A DNA stretch of 64,000 bases from Heliobacterium chlorum. Its GTDB lineage: Bacteria > Bacillota > Desulfitobacteriia > Heliobacteriales > Heliobacteriaceae. The notes below the pieces were generated by a model. The model did not search any database. It saw only the letters and a program-made list of their open reading frames with translations, and was not told the DNA's origin. The DNA is taken from NCBI RefSeq assembly GCF_014502795.1, contig NZ_JACVHF010000011.1, positions 61,300 to 125,299 of the forward strand, written 5' to 3'. This document shows positions 45,271 through 55,006 of the stretch, in pieces; the stretch's first letter is position 1, and each line of letters begins with the position of its first letter. Position numbers and translations under genes: made by a program.

Positions 45271-46953
45271 TTACCCTTTCCGTTTGTGGAATTGTTCTTT
45301 CCGCAATAAAGACAGCTCTATCGGGGTTTGAGGCGACCATGGCCTTGTGACCGTAGCTTGGTTTTTCAGATTTAGCGGTCGCAAAAGTGAAGGGCGCTTT
45401 TCATCGTAAAACGGAGGTGGTCGCCATAGCACGTCTTCCTCTTTGGCGAAGAGTGGGCTCGATGGACTTAGAAAGGGAATCCCGAATGATCTGATTCTAA
45501 CCAGATGACAGATGAGAACAATCATGGTCAACAAGATTCCGTAAATGCCAAAGATGGAACCTGCCGCTAACATCCCCAAGCGAATGATCCGCAAGGTGTA
45601 GGTAACTTGAAATTGGGGCAGGGAAAAACCAGCCAACGCCGTCATGGCCATAACGATGATTGACAGCGGGGACACGACGCCGGCTTCCACGACAGCTTGC
45701 CCGATAATGATCGCTCCAACAATGCCAATCGTAGGACCGATCGATTTGGGAACACGTTGAGCCGCTTCACGAATAAACTCAAAGGCGATTTCCAAAAAAA
45801 GCAGGGACAGAGCCGCAGGAAGTGGGATTCGCTCCCGGGACGATGCAATTGACATCAGCAATTCTGTAGGAATCATCTCGGGATGAAAGTTAACGAATGC
45901 TACATACAACCCCGGCAAGAATATGGTGACGATCATCCCAAAAACCCGGATTATCCGGACGAAAGAGGCCACAGGCCAGCGAAAGTAACTGTCTTCCGGT
46001 GAATGGAGTTGCGACCAGAACGTTACGGGGGCGATTAATGCCAACGGGCTTCCTTCCATGAGTACAGCGACTGAACCTTCCAACAAGAAAGCTGCCGTCC
46101 GATCCGGTCGTTCCGTTAATGTCATCTGAGAAAAAAGGGATCTTGGGTTGTCTTGAATGTATTGTTCCACTCTATACAAATTATAAAAAGCGTCGACGTC
46201 TAACGATTTCAGTCTTCGCCGCATCTCACGGACCAGTTTGGGATTAGTAATCCCTTTAAAATATAAGAGATACATCGGTCCCCGTTCACGGCGGCCGGCT
46301 GGCAATTTCTCGGCGATAAAGTCTGCGGAGGCCAACCTTCGGCGAAGCAGGTAGAGATTTTTGTGGACGTTTTCGACAAACCCCTCATAGGGCCCCGTCA
46401 CAACCGACTCGGTTTGTGTGGTTTCCACTGCCCGGCCTTTGTCGGCAGCAACCTCCAACACCAGACCTTGCGAATGCCCGTCCAAGAAAATAAAGAGATA
46501 GCCTTTGGTGATATATTGCACCAACGACTCCACTGTATCTACATTCTGGACTACGTGACAGTCTGTTAACATCCCCAGTAAATCTGTAATTTCTACGTTA
46601 GTATCAACCGGTGAGGTGTTCAATAAGGGATTGATAATGGACTCTTGAACCATCTTCGCGTCGATGAGACTATCGTAGAAAGCGATGAACAGGTTGCCCC
46701 AAGGAAAATCAAAAACTCGATAGGTAAAATCGGGATTGCGCCGCCCGTGGAAGGTGTCTTTTAATAACCCTTCCAACTCTGACCGCTGATCAGGCAGCGG
46801 CGTAACAGGAAGCCGCGCCTGTGCTTGTTTTAACTGCCGAGCCAGCTTCACATTGTACAATCCCCGATTGGGACTCAAGGAAAAGGTCTTGTCCATAGTC
46901 GGGGGAGCTACGGTAAAGATATTTTTGATTATTTGCTTCCATTTTTTGAGCAT
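45271..46953 (-). CDS. gerKA: Spore germination protein GerKA (GerAA family)
   Basis: 560 aa, ATG behind CAGGGG. A cytosolic N-terminal part of about 300 residues contains the two GerAA subdomains (NPDFTYRVFDFPWGNLFIAF; GPYEGFVENVHKNLYLLRRR). It is followed by SPEDSYFRWPVASFVRIIRV and five membrane helices including LFLEIAFEFIREAAQRVPKS and IGPTIGIVGAIIIGQAVVEAG. GerAA forms the oligomeric ion-conducting part of the receptor. It is the first gene of a complete ABC operon, normally made in the forespore under sigma-G; no unambiguous sigma-G promoter was recognised upstream. Confidence 0.92.
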   Translation of the reverse strand: MLKKWKQIIKNIFTVAPPTMDKTFSLSPNRGLYNVKLARQLKQAQARLPVTPLPDQRSELEGLLKDTFHGRRNPDFTYRVFDFPWGNLFIAFYDSLIDAKMVQESIINPLLNTSPVDTNVEITDLLGMLTDCHVVQNVDTVESLVQYITKGYLFIFLDGHSQGLVLEVAADKGRAVETTQTESVVTGPYEGFVENVHKNLYLLRRRLASADFIAEKLPAGRRERGPMYLLYFKGITNPKLVREMRRRLKSLDVDAFYNLYRVEQYIQDNPRSLFSQMTLTERPDRTAAFLLEGSVAVLMEGSPLALIAPVTFWSQLHSPEDSYFRWPVASFVRIIRVFGMIVTIFLPGLYVAFVNFHPEMIPTELLMSIASSRERIPLPAALSLLFLEIAFEFIREAAQRVPKSIGPTIGIVGAIIIGQAVVEAGVVSPLSIIVMAMTALAGFSLPQFQVTYTLRIIRLGMLAAGSIFGIYGILLTMIVLICHLVRIRSFGIPFLSPSSPLFAKEEDVLWRPPPFYDEKRPSLLRPLNLKNQATVTRPWSPQTPIELSLLRKEQFHKRKG

Positions 46954-47186
46954 GAAATACCCCTGCGAGAATTTTTCTTAGGTTCCCCTAACGCTGCCGT
47001 TATATTCCACCCTTTTCCGCCCTGGTCCACCCTCATTTACTTATAAAAAGCTATTAGCTTGTTTGTATTGTGAAAATTATCCGATTTTCAATGAAAAAGT
47101 AAGAGGAATATATGACCTCTTAGGAGAAGTATTCTCATTAAAAAGTGTTTTGACCGGAAGAGAAACACCAAAGCAGGTGGATAGGC

Positions 47187-48401
47187 ATGGAAATATTTGT
47201 AGGAAGACAACCCATTTATGATACTCAATACAACATTGTCGCATATGAATTACTCTTTCGTTCCGGCCTGGAGAACTACTATAAAAATACCGACGGAGAC
47301 TATGCTACCAAAGGTGTCATTACGGACACCTTCTCATTGATCGGGATACAGCAAATGACCAACGGGAAGCCGGCTTTCATTAATTTTACCCGTAATCTGC
47401 TTTTGGAAGATGTGGCCTTTCTATTGCCTAAGGACTTGGTTGTATTAGAGATTTTAGAGGATGTAGAACCTGACAAGGATATCATCGACGCCTGTATCCG
47501 TTTAAAAATGTCCGGTTATAAGATCGCTTTAGACGATTTTGTATTTCACGAAAAATATCTTCCTCTCATCGAGCTAGCCGATATCATCAAGGTTGATTTC
47601 TTGACAACCAAACCAAGCGAACGGGCCCGTTTGATTAAAACCTGTTCAAAGCGCCCAAATATCAAGTTTCTTGCCGAAAGAGTCGAAGGATTAAAAGACT
47701 TCCAAGAGGGCTTGGATTTGGGCTATAGTTTGTTTCAAGGCTATTTCTTTAGCAAACCGGAAGTGATCACCAGCCGTGATTTACCTCATTGCAATTTAAA
47801 TTCCTTGACCGTCATCAAAGAACTGTCTCAAGGCGATTTGGAGATCGACAAGTTAGAGGAAATCATTAAACGAGATGTATCCTTGTCGTACAAGCTGCTT
47901 AAGTTTATTAACTCCTCCTTGTTCGGCTTCTCGACTCGTATTGAATCGATCCGGCACGCCATCGTTCTACTAGGTAAAAAAGAGGTTACCCGCTGGGTCA
48001 CCTTGATCACCTTCCGAAACATGTGCGATATTGCCTTTCCGGAACTCGTCAATACGAGCCTCATCACGGCGAAATGCTGTGAAACGCTCGCACCCTATGT
48101 AGGACTAAAAGGAAGATCGTCAGACCTTTTCCTGCTTGGCTTATTTTCTGTCCTTGATATTTTATTCGGCAAGCCTTTTGCGGAAATATTGGCTGACCTC
48201 CCTATTTCCCAAGATGTGAAGCAAGCCCTTTGCGGGGAACCGAACCGCTTTCGTTGGCTTTTAGATCTCGTCGCAACTTATCGCGATGGCGAATGGGACA
48301 AGTTTTCTCGGAACTGTCAACGACTTTCCCTGGCTGAGGACATTGTGCCCAAAGTGTTTTTTGAGTCCTTGGACTGGGTCTCTAGCTACTCAAAACTATA
48401 A
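47187..48401 (+). CDS. EAL-HDOD signalling protein (YuxH-like)
   Basis: 404 aa, ATG behind GCAGGTGGAT. The N-terminal EAL-type domain (about 1-200) starts VGRQPIYDTQYNIVAYELLF. The EAL triplet reads ELL, but INFTRNLL, ALDDF, IIKVDFL and FLAERVE are kept. The C-terminal HDOD domain (about 205-400) has VIKELSQGDLEIDKLEEIIK, LSYKLLKFINSSLFG and IRHAIVLLGKKEVTRWV. YuxH/CdgJ-type proteins usually act as c-di-GMP-linked adaptors in motility rather than active phosphodiesterases. Nearby chemoreceptors fit that. It is monocistronic. Confidence 0.85.
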   Translation: MEIFVGRQPIYDTQYNIVAYELLFRSGLENYYKNTDGDYATKGVITDTFSLIGIQQMTNGKPAFINFTRNLLLEDVAFLLPKDLVVLEILEDVEPDKDIIDACIRLKMSGYKIALDDFVFHEKYLPLIELADIIKVDFLTTKPSERARLIKTCSKRPNIKFLAERVEGLKDFQEGLDLGYSLFQGYFFSKPEVITSRDLPHCNLNSLTVIKELSQGDLEIDKLEEIIKRDVSLSYKLLKFINSSLFGFSTRIESIRHAIVLLGKKEVTRWVTLITFRNMCDIAFPELVNTSLITAKCCETLAPYVGLKGRSSDLFLLGLFSVLDILFGKPFAEILADLPISQDVKQALCGEPNRFRWLLDLVATYRDGEWDKFSRNCQRLSLAEDIVPKVFFESLDWVSSYSKL

Positions 48402-48416
48402 TTTTAAATAAAGTTT

Positions 48417-48454
48417 AAGCGTGCCTCCCGCTGAAAGGGAGGCACGCTTTTTTT
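48417..48454 (+). terminator. Rho-independent terminator
   Basis: AAGCGTGCCTCCC pairs with GGGAGGCACGCTT around GCTGAAA, followed by T5. It ends the EAL-HDOD gene. Confidence 0.9.
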
Positions 48455-48470
48455 GATGAAACCCATCAAC

Positions 48471-48962
48471 TTATTCATAGTGAACTCGCGGCGGCTTCGA
48501 AAAATCGCCTCGGTACCACCGGTAATACCAGCGAGAAGCCACAAAAGTAAGACAGACGGTGATCCACGTCCAGTACCAAGTCCAATGAATGTAGTTTATT
48601 GCGTTTGTATAAATTTCCAATATTGATTCGAAGAGGGTAATCCCGGTCGTATATAATACATAGTGAACCACTTTTTTATAAAAGCTCTTTTTTTCGGGGT
48701 AGAATAAGTTGAATAACACACATATGCCGGGATATACAAAGAATTCAAAGGTAAAGCTTGCTTTAGTAGCGTTCTGGAAAAAACGTAATGGATATTCGAT
48801 CAGGCCATATTCAGCCACTAGGAGACCTAAAAACCAGGTAAGCAGTTGTTTGAAGAAGAAGATGACATGGGCATGGCGCACCTTATCTCGAGGTACAAAC
48901 AAGATCAATAGGATGCCGACGATAATGATTGAAGCGATTTGAATGGATATTTCTATCGACAC
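48471..48962 (-). CDS. CBO0543 family membrane protein
   Basis: 163 aa, GTG start behind GGGGGCGG. Four to five membrane helices. Typical elements are IIVGILLILFVPRDKVRHAH, FFKQLLTWFLGLLVAEYGLI, FTFEFFVYPGICVLFNLFYP and the aromatic box INYIHWTWYWTWITVCLTF. This family of small membrane proteins is widespread in sporulating Clostridia and Bacilli and has no assigned function. It is divergent from the chemoreceptor at 49152. Confidence 0.75.
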   Translation of the reverse strand: MSIEISIQIASIIIVGILLILFVPRDKVRHAHVIFFFKQLLTWFLGLLVAEYGLIEYPLRFFQNATKASFTFEFFVYPGICVLFNLFYPEKKSFYKKVVHYVLYTTGITLFESILEIYTNAINYIHWTWYWTWITVCLTFVASRWYYRWYRGDFSKPPRVHYE

Positions 48963-49151
48963 AGGTCCGCCCCCAAAAGGAATGCTTACTCATAGGATTG
49001 TTCCCCATTTTTCTCACAAAAAAACATTCGACAAAATATCCTAAAGTTCACAGCAGGGGATTCCTTTTTACTAGAGAAGACATGTTTGTTGGTAAATTTA
49101 TTCTTGGTATGATTTGTTTTCGAGATGTTCCGAAGAGGAGAGGTTCCGACG

Positions 49152-50624
49152 ATGAAAGAACTGTTAGAGCTGACCCACCAGCGTAACCGGTTTGTCGTCA
49201 AACTCTATTGGTCTGCACTCATTTTGGGGATCCTGCAAGGTCTGGCAAATGGGCTCTTAGGGGATTCGATCTATACCCTTGCGATCAACGGCGGCCTTTT
49301 CGCAGTAATCCTATCCATCCTCGTTTATAAGCGCGTCTTGATCATGCATACCCGTTACATCGTTGTTCTCGGTCTTTGCACTACCATATCTATCGTACTG
49401 TCTTCCACGCAATTGATTACGGGATATATCGTCGTTTACGTATCCCTTGCCATTATTGCCCTATATAACGACTATCGATCTACCATCGCTTTTGGATTAA
49501 TTACAGCAGGGATTACTGCGTATTATAGTGATCAAATTGACCTACTGCTCCATTCCGGTTTGGATGGAATCCGCGGCTTGACAGCGTTAATCTTTATGTT
49601 CCTGTTATCTGTCATCCTAACGGTCTTCCAAGGAAACTTTAGCGAAAAGCTGCGGCAAGAGTCTGCTGAAAATCACCGCAAGGCTGAGGAAGCGAAGAAA
49701 AATACCGAATTAATTTTAGAAAGTATCAAAGACTCGATTGTCGTCCTGGATCGCTTTCGGAAAGATTTAAACGTGATTGCAGCGGTGACGGAAGGGCATT
49801 CCACAGAGGTGACCAATGCCTATACAGAGATCGCTCACACCTTAGAGGCTCAAACTCGTAGTGTCAGCGATATACATACCAACATTCAGCTAAGCAACAA
49901 CCATGTTCAAACCGTAGCCGCTGCGACGACTTCTTTACACGATATTCTAGATGGTACAGACATCTTAACCAAAAAGGGAAATGAGTTGATCGGATCGCTG
50001 ACAGAGGAAATGGACACGGTAAAAGATATCATCAACGGTACTGTCGCTTCGATGAACGAATTGAATGACCGGAGTCGACAAGTCGGCACCATCCTGACAG
50101 CCATCCATAATATCTCGAATCAGACCAATCTTCTTTCGTTGAACGCCGCGATCGAAGCGGCTCGAGCCGGAGAGTTCGGCAAAGGCTTTGCTGTCGTCGC
50201 CGAAGAGATTCGTAAATTGGCTGACGACTCCCGAAAGTCTACCGAAATGGTGACCACCATCATCGATGAGATCGCTTTACATATCCAAAAAGTTTCTGAG
50301 CACGTCCATTCGGGTCAAGAGGCCTTTCAATTGAGTCATCAAGCAAAAAATCGCGTTAAATCGGTCTTCGATGAGATATCCAGCAATACGGCGCAAGCCG
50401 CAGAAAACGCCGGCAAGTGGGACGCCGTGGTCGAGCAATTACAGCAGGCATATGAATCTATTGTGCGAGATGTAACCTCCGTTTCGGGCTCTACCCAGGA
50501 AACTACCGCTTCTGTACAGGAAGTACTCGCTAATATTGAGGAGCTGGCTCGAAAAATTAAAGATATCAATTCCAGCATGAAGCATCTCGATAATGTGGTC
50601 GACGAGATAAGTCAATATCTGTAG
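49152..50624 (+). CDS. Methyl-accepting chemotaxis protein without periplasmic sensor
   Basis: 490 aa from ATG 49152; GAGGAGAGG lies upstream, whereas the ATG at 49125 is not supported. The N-terminal 160 residues form about six membrane helices ([20 protein letters not shown] onward) with only short loops. No HAMP domain is visible; a coiled coil leads directly into the signalling domain. The hairpin tip around [40 protein letters not shown] is canonical. It lacks a large ligand-binding domain, so it may sense a membrane-borne or cytosolic signal, for example redox state. It ends 4 bp from the convergent ptsI. Confidence 0.88.
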   Translation: MKELLELTHQRNRFVVKLYWSALILGILQGLANGLLGDSIYTLAINGGLFAVILSILVYKRVLIMHTRYIVVLGLCTTISIVLSSTQLITGYIVVYVSLAIIALYNDYRSTIAFGLITAGITAYYSDQIDLLLHSGLDGIRGLTALIFMFLLSVILTVFQGNFSEKLRQESAENHRKAEEAKKNTELILESIKDSIVVLDRFRKDLNVIAAVTEGHSTEVTNAYTEIAHTLEAQTRSVSDIHTNIQLSNNHVQTVAAATTSLHDILDGTDILTKKGNELIGSLTEEMDTVKDIINGTVASMNELNDRSRQVGTILTAIHNISNQTNLLSLNAAIEAARAGEFGKGFAVVAEEIRKLADDSRKSTEMVTTIIDEIALHIQKVSEHVHSGQEAFQLSHQAKNRVKSVFDEISSNTAQAAENAGKWDAVVEQLQQAYESIVRDVTSVSGSTQETTASVQEVLANIEELARKIKDINSSMKHLDNVVDEISQYL

Positions 50625-50628
50625 CCGG

Positions 50629-52380
50629 TTAATCGTGGTTACTTTCAGTACGGCAAGTTCCATTCGGAGATAAGCGCTGTTGAATCATCGCTTTAATGCT
50701 CTCCGAATCGGCCATTTCCATCGCTTGGTCGGCGATCTCTACGGCTTCTTGGTATGAGAGCGAGCGGATCACTTTTTTCACCGGCAGTATCGAAGCAGCA
50801 CTCATGGAGAATTCATCAAGCCCAAGTCCGAGAAGAATCGGCACTGCCTTTTCATCACCAGCCATTTCCCCGCACATGCCCGTCCAGATACCCACTTTAT
50901 GAGATTCATCGATGACATTTTTGATCAGGCGAAGAACTGCCGGGTGAAGAGGGTCATAGAGGTGAGCGATCCGTTCATTCATGCGATCGACGGCGATAGA
51001 ATACTGAATCAAATCGTTTGTACCGATGCTGAAAAAGTCTACTTCCTTCGCTAGCAAGTCTGCGATGAGGGCGGCTGAGGGGATTTCGATCATGATGCCG
51101 ACTTCAACCTGGTGATCGAAAGGAATTCCCTCCCCTTTTAGTTCGGTTTTCACTGAGTCCAGTATTTGGTTGGCCTGACGGACTTGCTTGACGCCGGAGA
51201 TCATGGGGTACATGATGCGCACTTTTCCGTAGTAGCTGGCCCGAAGTATCGCCCGCAGTTGGGTCTTAAAGATATCTGTACGATCGAGGCACAGTCGAAT
51301 AGCTCGCCATCCGAGAAAGGGATTCATCTCATCGGGCATCTCCAAGGCGGGCAGTTGCTTGTCCCCGCCAACGTCCAGCGTCCGAATGATGACGGGGTAG
51401 GGCGCCATTTTTTCTGCTGCTTCTCGATAAGCTTGAAATTGTTCTTCTTCGGAGGGCAAGCTGGCACGATCCATGTACAAAAACTCCGTTCGGAATAGAC
51501 CAACCCCTTCAGCGCCGTTCTCCAAAGCGCCCTTGCAATCTTTTGGCGTTCCAATATTCGCAGCCAGTTCTACTTTACGCCGCCCATCTCGAGTCTCTGC
51601 AGGAAGTTCTTTTACTGCTTTTAGCTCCTGAAGGTACTGACCGTATTCCTTCATTAAAATCCTATACCGCTCTTCCGTTTCCTGATCTGGGTTCAGGTAG
51701 ACGATACCCTTATTTCCGTCGACAATCACCGGATCTCCCTTATTTGCCTGAACGGTAATATCACCAAGGCCGAGCACTGCCGGGATCTCCATAGATCTCG
51801 CCATGATCGCCGTATGGGATGTCTTACCACCGATATCGGTGAGAAACGCTTTAACCTTGTCTTTATCCATCTGGGCGGTATCAGAAGGAGACAGATCTTT
51901 GGCCACGATGACGACTTCCTGAGCTATATTAGCAAGCGCATCGACGGATCGGCCCTGCAGGTTTTTGATCACTCTAGTGCTGATGTCTTTGATATCGGCG
52001 GCACGTTCTTTTAGGTAGTCATCTTCCATTTCACTGAACATCTTCATGTAAACTTCGGCCACCTGGGACAGGGCATATTCAGCATGGAAACGTTCACTAC
52101 AAATCTTATTTTTGATCTCATCTAGAAGCATATCATCGTCCAAGATCATGAGATGGGCCTCAAAGATGCGTGCGTTCTCTTCCCCTGATTCATTTGCCGT
52201 TTTTTCGTGGAGCTCTTTTAGTTGCTTTTTGGAGAGGTGTAAGGACTGTTCCAGTCGTTCCAGCTCTTTGTTGACATCGTTTTCATGAACCAGCGACGTA
52301 TTTACCGCTATCGGCTCATCTTGAAGGACATGTACGATTCCGATGGCAATCCCCGATGACGCTGCGATTCCTTTGTGCAT
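50629..52380 (-). CDS. ptsI: PTS enzyme I (PEP-protein phosphotransferase)
   Basis: 583 aa, ATG behind CTGGAGGT. Full-length enzyme I: HPr-binding helices (about 30-140), swivelling phosphohistidine domain with His189 in GGKTSHTAIMARSMEIP, and the PEP-binding barrel with EGVGLFRTEFLYMDR, RIMYPMI, FSIGTNDLIQY and WTGMCGEMAGD. It starts the sugar phosphotransferase cascade by moving phosphate from PEP to HPr. No ptsH or sugar-specific permease is adjacent; the only other PTS-like gene in the window is the glucitol IIA homologue at 54647. A regulatory role is possible. Confidence 0.93.
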   Translation of the reverse strand: MHKGIAASSGIAIGIVHVLQDEPIAVNTSLVHENDVNKELERLEQSLHLSKKQLKELHEKTANESGEENARIFEAHLMILDDDMLLDEIKNKICSERFHAEYALSQVAEVYMKMFSEMEDDYLKERAADIKDISTRVIKNLQGRSVDALANIAQEVVIVAKDLSPSDTAQMDKDKVKAFLTDIGGKTSHTAIMARSMEIPAVLGLGDITVQANKGDPVIVDGNKGIVYLNPDQETEERYRILMKEYGQYLQELKAVKELPAETRDGRRKVELAANIGTPKDCKGALENGAEGVGLFRTEFLYMDRASLPSEEEQFQAYREAAEKMAPYPVIIRTLDVGGDKQLPALEMPDEMNPFLGWRAIRLCLDRTDIFKTQLRAILRASYYGKVRIMYPMISGVKQVRQANQILDSVKTELKGEGIPFDHQVEVGIMIEIPSAALIADLLAKEVDFFSIGTNDLIQYSIAVDRMNERIAHLYDPLHPAVLRLIKNVIDESHKVGIWTGMCGEMAGDEKAVPILLGLGLDEFSMSAASILPVKKVIRSLSYQEAVEIADQAMEMADSESIKAMIQQRLSPNGTCRTESNHD

Positions 52381-52657
52381 AATTACCTCCAGTTATGTGT
52401 ATTAAGTGTTGTATAATACGGCATGGCTTTGTTTTTCTAATGCGTCTATTCAAATAGGATGGTTTGTGATTTATGGTGCTTAGTCTAGTTTCGACAATTC
52501 TAAAACTACTCCTTCAGTCAGTGAAACTAAAAATCGATACAAACTCAGCTATATGTTATGATGGCAGGGGGAACAGATTCGTAAACCTTAGCGATGAAAC
52601 TCATTAGAAATAATCGAGCAAACGAATTGTAATAATAACTACGTAAGGAGGCCTTTT

Positions 52658-52807
52658 ATGTTACAAGTGGTGAAGCAACTCAAGGCGATGGTGGCTGAAT
52701 TAAAAAATAGTGATGACGCAAACAAGGATAATGAAAGAGGCCAGAAAATCCGCAAGACCATATCCATTTTAGAATCGACGATTGACGAGATAGAATATCA
52801 CGTATAA
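52658..52807 (+). CDS. 49-residue helical protein
   Basis: ATG 52658 follows TAAGGAGG, an ideal ribosome site. The product is 49 aa, almost all helix: an amphipathic start (MLQVVKQLKAMVAELK), a charged turn (SDDANKDNERG) and a second helix (KIRKTISILESTIDEIEY). It looks like a small two-helix coiled coil. No family is recognised. It is divergent from ptsI with 277 bp between them. Confidence 0.6.
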   Translation: MLQVVKQLKAMVAELKNSDDANKDNERGQKIRKTISILESTIDEIEYHV

Positions 52808-52905
52808 ACCCATCATGTATGCATCTTCCTAAAAGAAGCGGTTAGCCCTTGAGTTACATAAACACTCTCGAGGTAACCAACCTTTGAACCTCTATATAAA
52901 AGCGT

Positions 52906-52943
52906 AAAAAAAAGAAACCGTGGCTAGAAAACCCTTGCCACGG
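52906..52943 (-). terminator. Terminator on the minus strand
   Basis: CCGTGGC (52918-52924) pairs with GCCACGG (52937-52943), and on the minus strand the stem is followed by TTTCTTTTTTTT. It lies 350 bp beyond the carboxypeptidase stop, and also ends the candidate small RNA below. Confidence 0.8.
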
Positions 52944-53049
52944 CTTGATTTATATATATGGTAACGGAGGTTAGAAGTTAGCTGATCACATGGGCACTTG
53001 GTTAGAGAGCTCTTTTCCGATGGTTGATAGTAATTCCTTTTCGGTTCAT
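52906..53049 (-). ncRNA. Candidate small RNA
   Basis: A promoter match (17-bp LysR-type motif, 13 bp, AATTATAAT) faces the minus strand at 53056-53094. A strong terminator lies at 52906-52943. Between them are about 105 bases with no ribosome-site-supported ORF. The predicted transcript is about 145 nt. It is deduced only from promoter and terminator geometry. Confidence 0.35.
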
Positions 53050-53055
53050 GGACTC

Positions 53056-53118
53056 ATTATAATTTATGCGTCGCTATGAGTAAAATGCATATTAAGCATA
53101 TAGGGCATTAACTATAAT
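53056..53118. promoter_or_regulatory. Bidirectional LysR-type motif with TATAAT on both sides
   Basis: The central motif (53078-53094) reads TAATATGCATTTTACTC on the minus strand, 15/17 identical to the motif before NDH-2. On the minus strand it is followed by exactly 13 bp and AATTATAAT (53056-53064). On the plus strand AACTATAAT (53110-53118) lies at nearly the same distance. The rest of the 52808-53294 gap shows no gene. Confidence 0.5.
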
Positions 53119-53294
53119 CATACCCATTGCTTTTTGAGTTTCGTAAAGCAAACACTCATCCTTACTGCTCTCCCGACAACGGTTAATTTGGGATCTCAGT
53201 TCAGATGAGCGCTTGTGCTTGATTATATTGTCCCGGAATTACAGTTTATACTCGTACCTGCTGAACCATGGGACCCCTCAGACTAAGCGGCAGA

Positions 53295-54566
53295 TCAAAC
53301 TAAGGCCGCTAACAACAGCATCTCTACATTGGCCTCATAAATTTCAGGAAATTGATACAGGGGTAAGGGGTTTTCACCTCTGCCGACTTCAATCGTATAC
53401 CCCGGTCTCCGGTACTCCTGGATAAACCAATCCTTATAACCGGCATAAGAGGCTTCCTCAGGATTTTCGGATATCGCATATCCACTGACCTGAGAGAATA
53501 GCTGAGCGATCTGCAAAGCCTCGGGGGGAGCTAAGTCCGCATATTGATAGTAAATCACTTCACCTTGGGAGTGATATGCTAGGACTAGCCGGAAGTTATT
53601 CTGCGTCGTAAAGTTAACCATGGCGACGGTTTCAGGCTCTGACAACGGTGATGGACCGGCATAATCGCTCGGAGCAGGACCGGTAATTCCTAAAGAGAGT
53701 TCAATTTGTTTTTCTTCCTCCCATCCGGCAGGATAATTGAGGTTCAAATCGACTCCCCGGATGTTGGCTTTCCATACACGCTCTAAAGGTTGCCCTGTCC
53801 CATTTAGCTGTGCCACCTGCTCATAATAGGGATTACCCGGTTGTATGCCTTTTACCACGAGGTTGACTCCGTCCGGATTCACCATCGGAACGATATAGAT
53901 ACTGCTATAGTCCCATATTCTTGGAATGCTATATCCTCGAATACTTCCGCCTACAGAATAGGCTTTAGCAAAGTCCTCGACAAACTTCATGAGTACTAAG
54001 CTAGTAATCCATTCATTGGCGTGGTGAGAAGCGTTATAAGATACTTGATTGGAACCGGTACCCAATCGGATATAGTATAAGTTTTTCCCTGCCACACTAG
54101 TGCCGAGGGTACCTACTTCAATGAAAGGATATCGTGCTTTTAACGCTTGGATATTTAGCTCCATAAATTCGTAAGTATAGTCGATATCCGTAAAGACAAC
54201 GTCGATACCGTAGGGAACCACGATAGGTTGGCCTACGAAAAGACTGTTTGGGTCTATTCCAGGGTTCGCTGTCAAAATCGCACTGGCAGACGTACGGTAC
54301 CTTTGTGCGATATTATAAATAGTATCTCCTGGACGAATATAATAGGTATCATAGCCCCGCAAAATCTGATTTATGATGTTCCAAGTGTCTGGTCCGACAA
54401 CACCGTCAGGGACTAAGCCACTATCCGCTTGAAAGGCGATGACCGCTTGGAACGTCTGATCTCCCAAAATACCGTCGACGGGACCGGCATTATACCCAAT
54501 TCTGTTCAAAAGACTTTGGACGAGTTTCACAAAAGGACCTGTAGAACCTAATGTGAGATACTCCAT
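53295..54566 (-). CDS. M14 gamma-D-glutamyl-diamino acid endopeptidase with PG-binding and LysM domains
   Basis: 423 aa, ATG start at 54566. Peptidoglycan-binding domain (1-70; GPFVKLVQSLLNRIGYNAGP), one LysM (about 74-118; YYIRPGDTIYNIAQRYRTSA) and an M14 zinc carboxypeptidase domain (about 128-423). The zinc site is H182-x2-E185 in HHANEW plus H332 in AYHSQGE. The substrate arginine lies in RGVDLNLNYP and the catalytic Glu in TIEVGRGENP. The layout equals endopeptidase I of Lysinibacillus and B. subtilis YqgT, which cut cell-wall stem peptides. No signal peptide is visible, common for sporulation-time enzymes acting in the mother cell. Confidence 0.88.
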   Translation of the reverse strand: MEYLTLGSTGPFVKLVQSLLNRIGYNAGPVDGILGDQTFQAVIAFQADSGLVPDGVVGPDTWNIINQILRGYDTYYIRPGDTIYNIAQRYRTSASAILTANPGIDPNSLFVGQPIVVPYGIDVVFTDIDYTYEFMELNIQALKARYPFIEVGTLGTSVAGKNLYYIRLGTGSNQVSYNASHHANEWITSLVLMKFVEDFAKAYSVGGSIRGYSIPRIWDYSSIYIVPMVNPDGVNLVVKGIQPGNPYYEQVAQLNGTGQPLERVWKANIRGVDLNLNYPAGWEEEKQIELSLGITGPAPSDYAGPSPLSEPETVAMVNFTTQNNFRLVLAYHSQGEVIYYQYADLAPPEALQIAQLFSQVSGYAISENPEEASYAGYKDWFIQEYRRPGYTIEVGRGENPLPLYQFPEIYEANVEMLLLAALV

Positions 54567-54646
54567 GAAACATCACTTCCATACTTACGAGGTAATCCAA
54601 TATATTCTCTTGGAAGTGATTTGCGCTTTACCCTAGGCAGCAATTC

Positions 54647-55006
54647 TTACGATGCGATGACGATTTTTTCTCCGAGGGAAATATGCACGGGGTCTTTTCC
54701 TTTTACATGAATGTAACCAGGCAGGCGCGTCACATCGGCACCGTCGAACTTAATAGTGGCATGACCCATCTGGTTGAGGATGTGATTCACTCGATGTCCG
54801 ACCGCCGTAACCTTATAGCTTCGATCACCGAGATAAAGCATGTCGCCGACCGCTACCTGTTCAGTAAGATTTCCTTTGCTGTGGTTGACGGAAAAACTGG
54901 AGAGATCGGTGGGCGCGTTTTCGTCAAAAAGAACCAACATATCTTGTATCAACAACTGAGCCATTGCTTCACCGATTTCATTCACTACAACCTCATACTT
55001 TTTCAT
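54647..55006 (-). CDS. PTS glucitol/sorbitol IIA-like protein
   Basis: 119 aa from ATG 55006, set by AGAGGAGTG; the longer ORF to 55039 includes the ribosome site. It matches the GutB/IIA-Gut family: KYEVVVNEIGEAMAQLLI start, VGDMLYLGDRSYKVTAVGHR, LNQMGHATIKFDGA and the terminal VHISLGEKIVIA. The usual partner subunits IIC and IIBC are missing, so it cannot by itself import a sugar. It is divergent from lysR, and its promoter carries the shared 17-bp motif and a Rex-like box, suggesting redox control. A regulatory role is inferred. Confidence 0.75.
   Translation of the reverse strand: MKKYEVVVNEIGEAMAQLLIQDMLVLFDENAPTDLSSFSVNHSKGNLTEQVAVGDMLYLGDRSYKVTAVGHRVNHILNQMGHATIKFDGADVTRLPGYIHVKGKDPVHISLGEKIVIAS

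Noticed and set aside
53213..53425. 70-codon plus-strand ORF after the AACTATAAT at 53110
   Set aside because: It has no ribosome site, overlaps the carboxypeptidase 3' end in antisense and has no recognisable composition.
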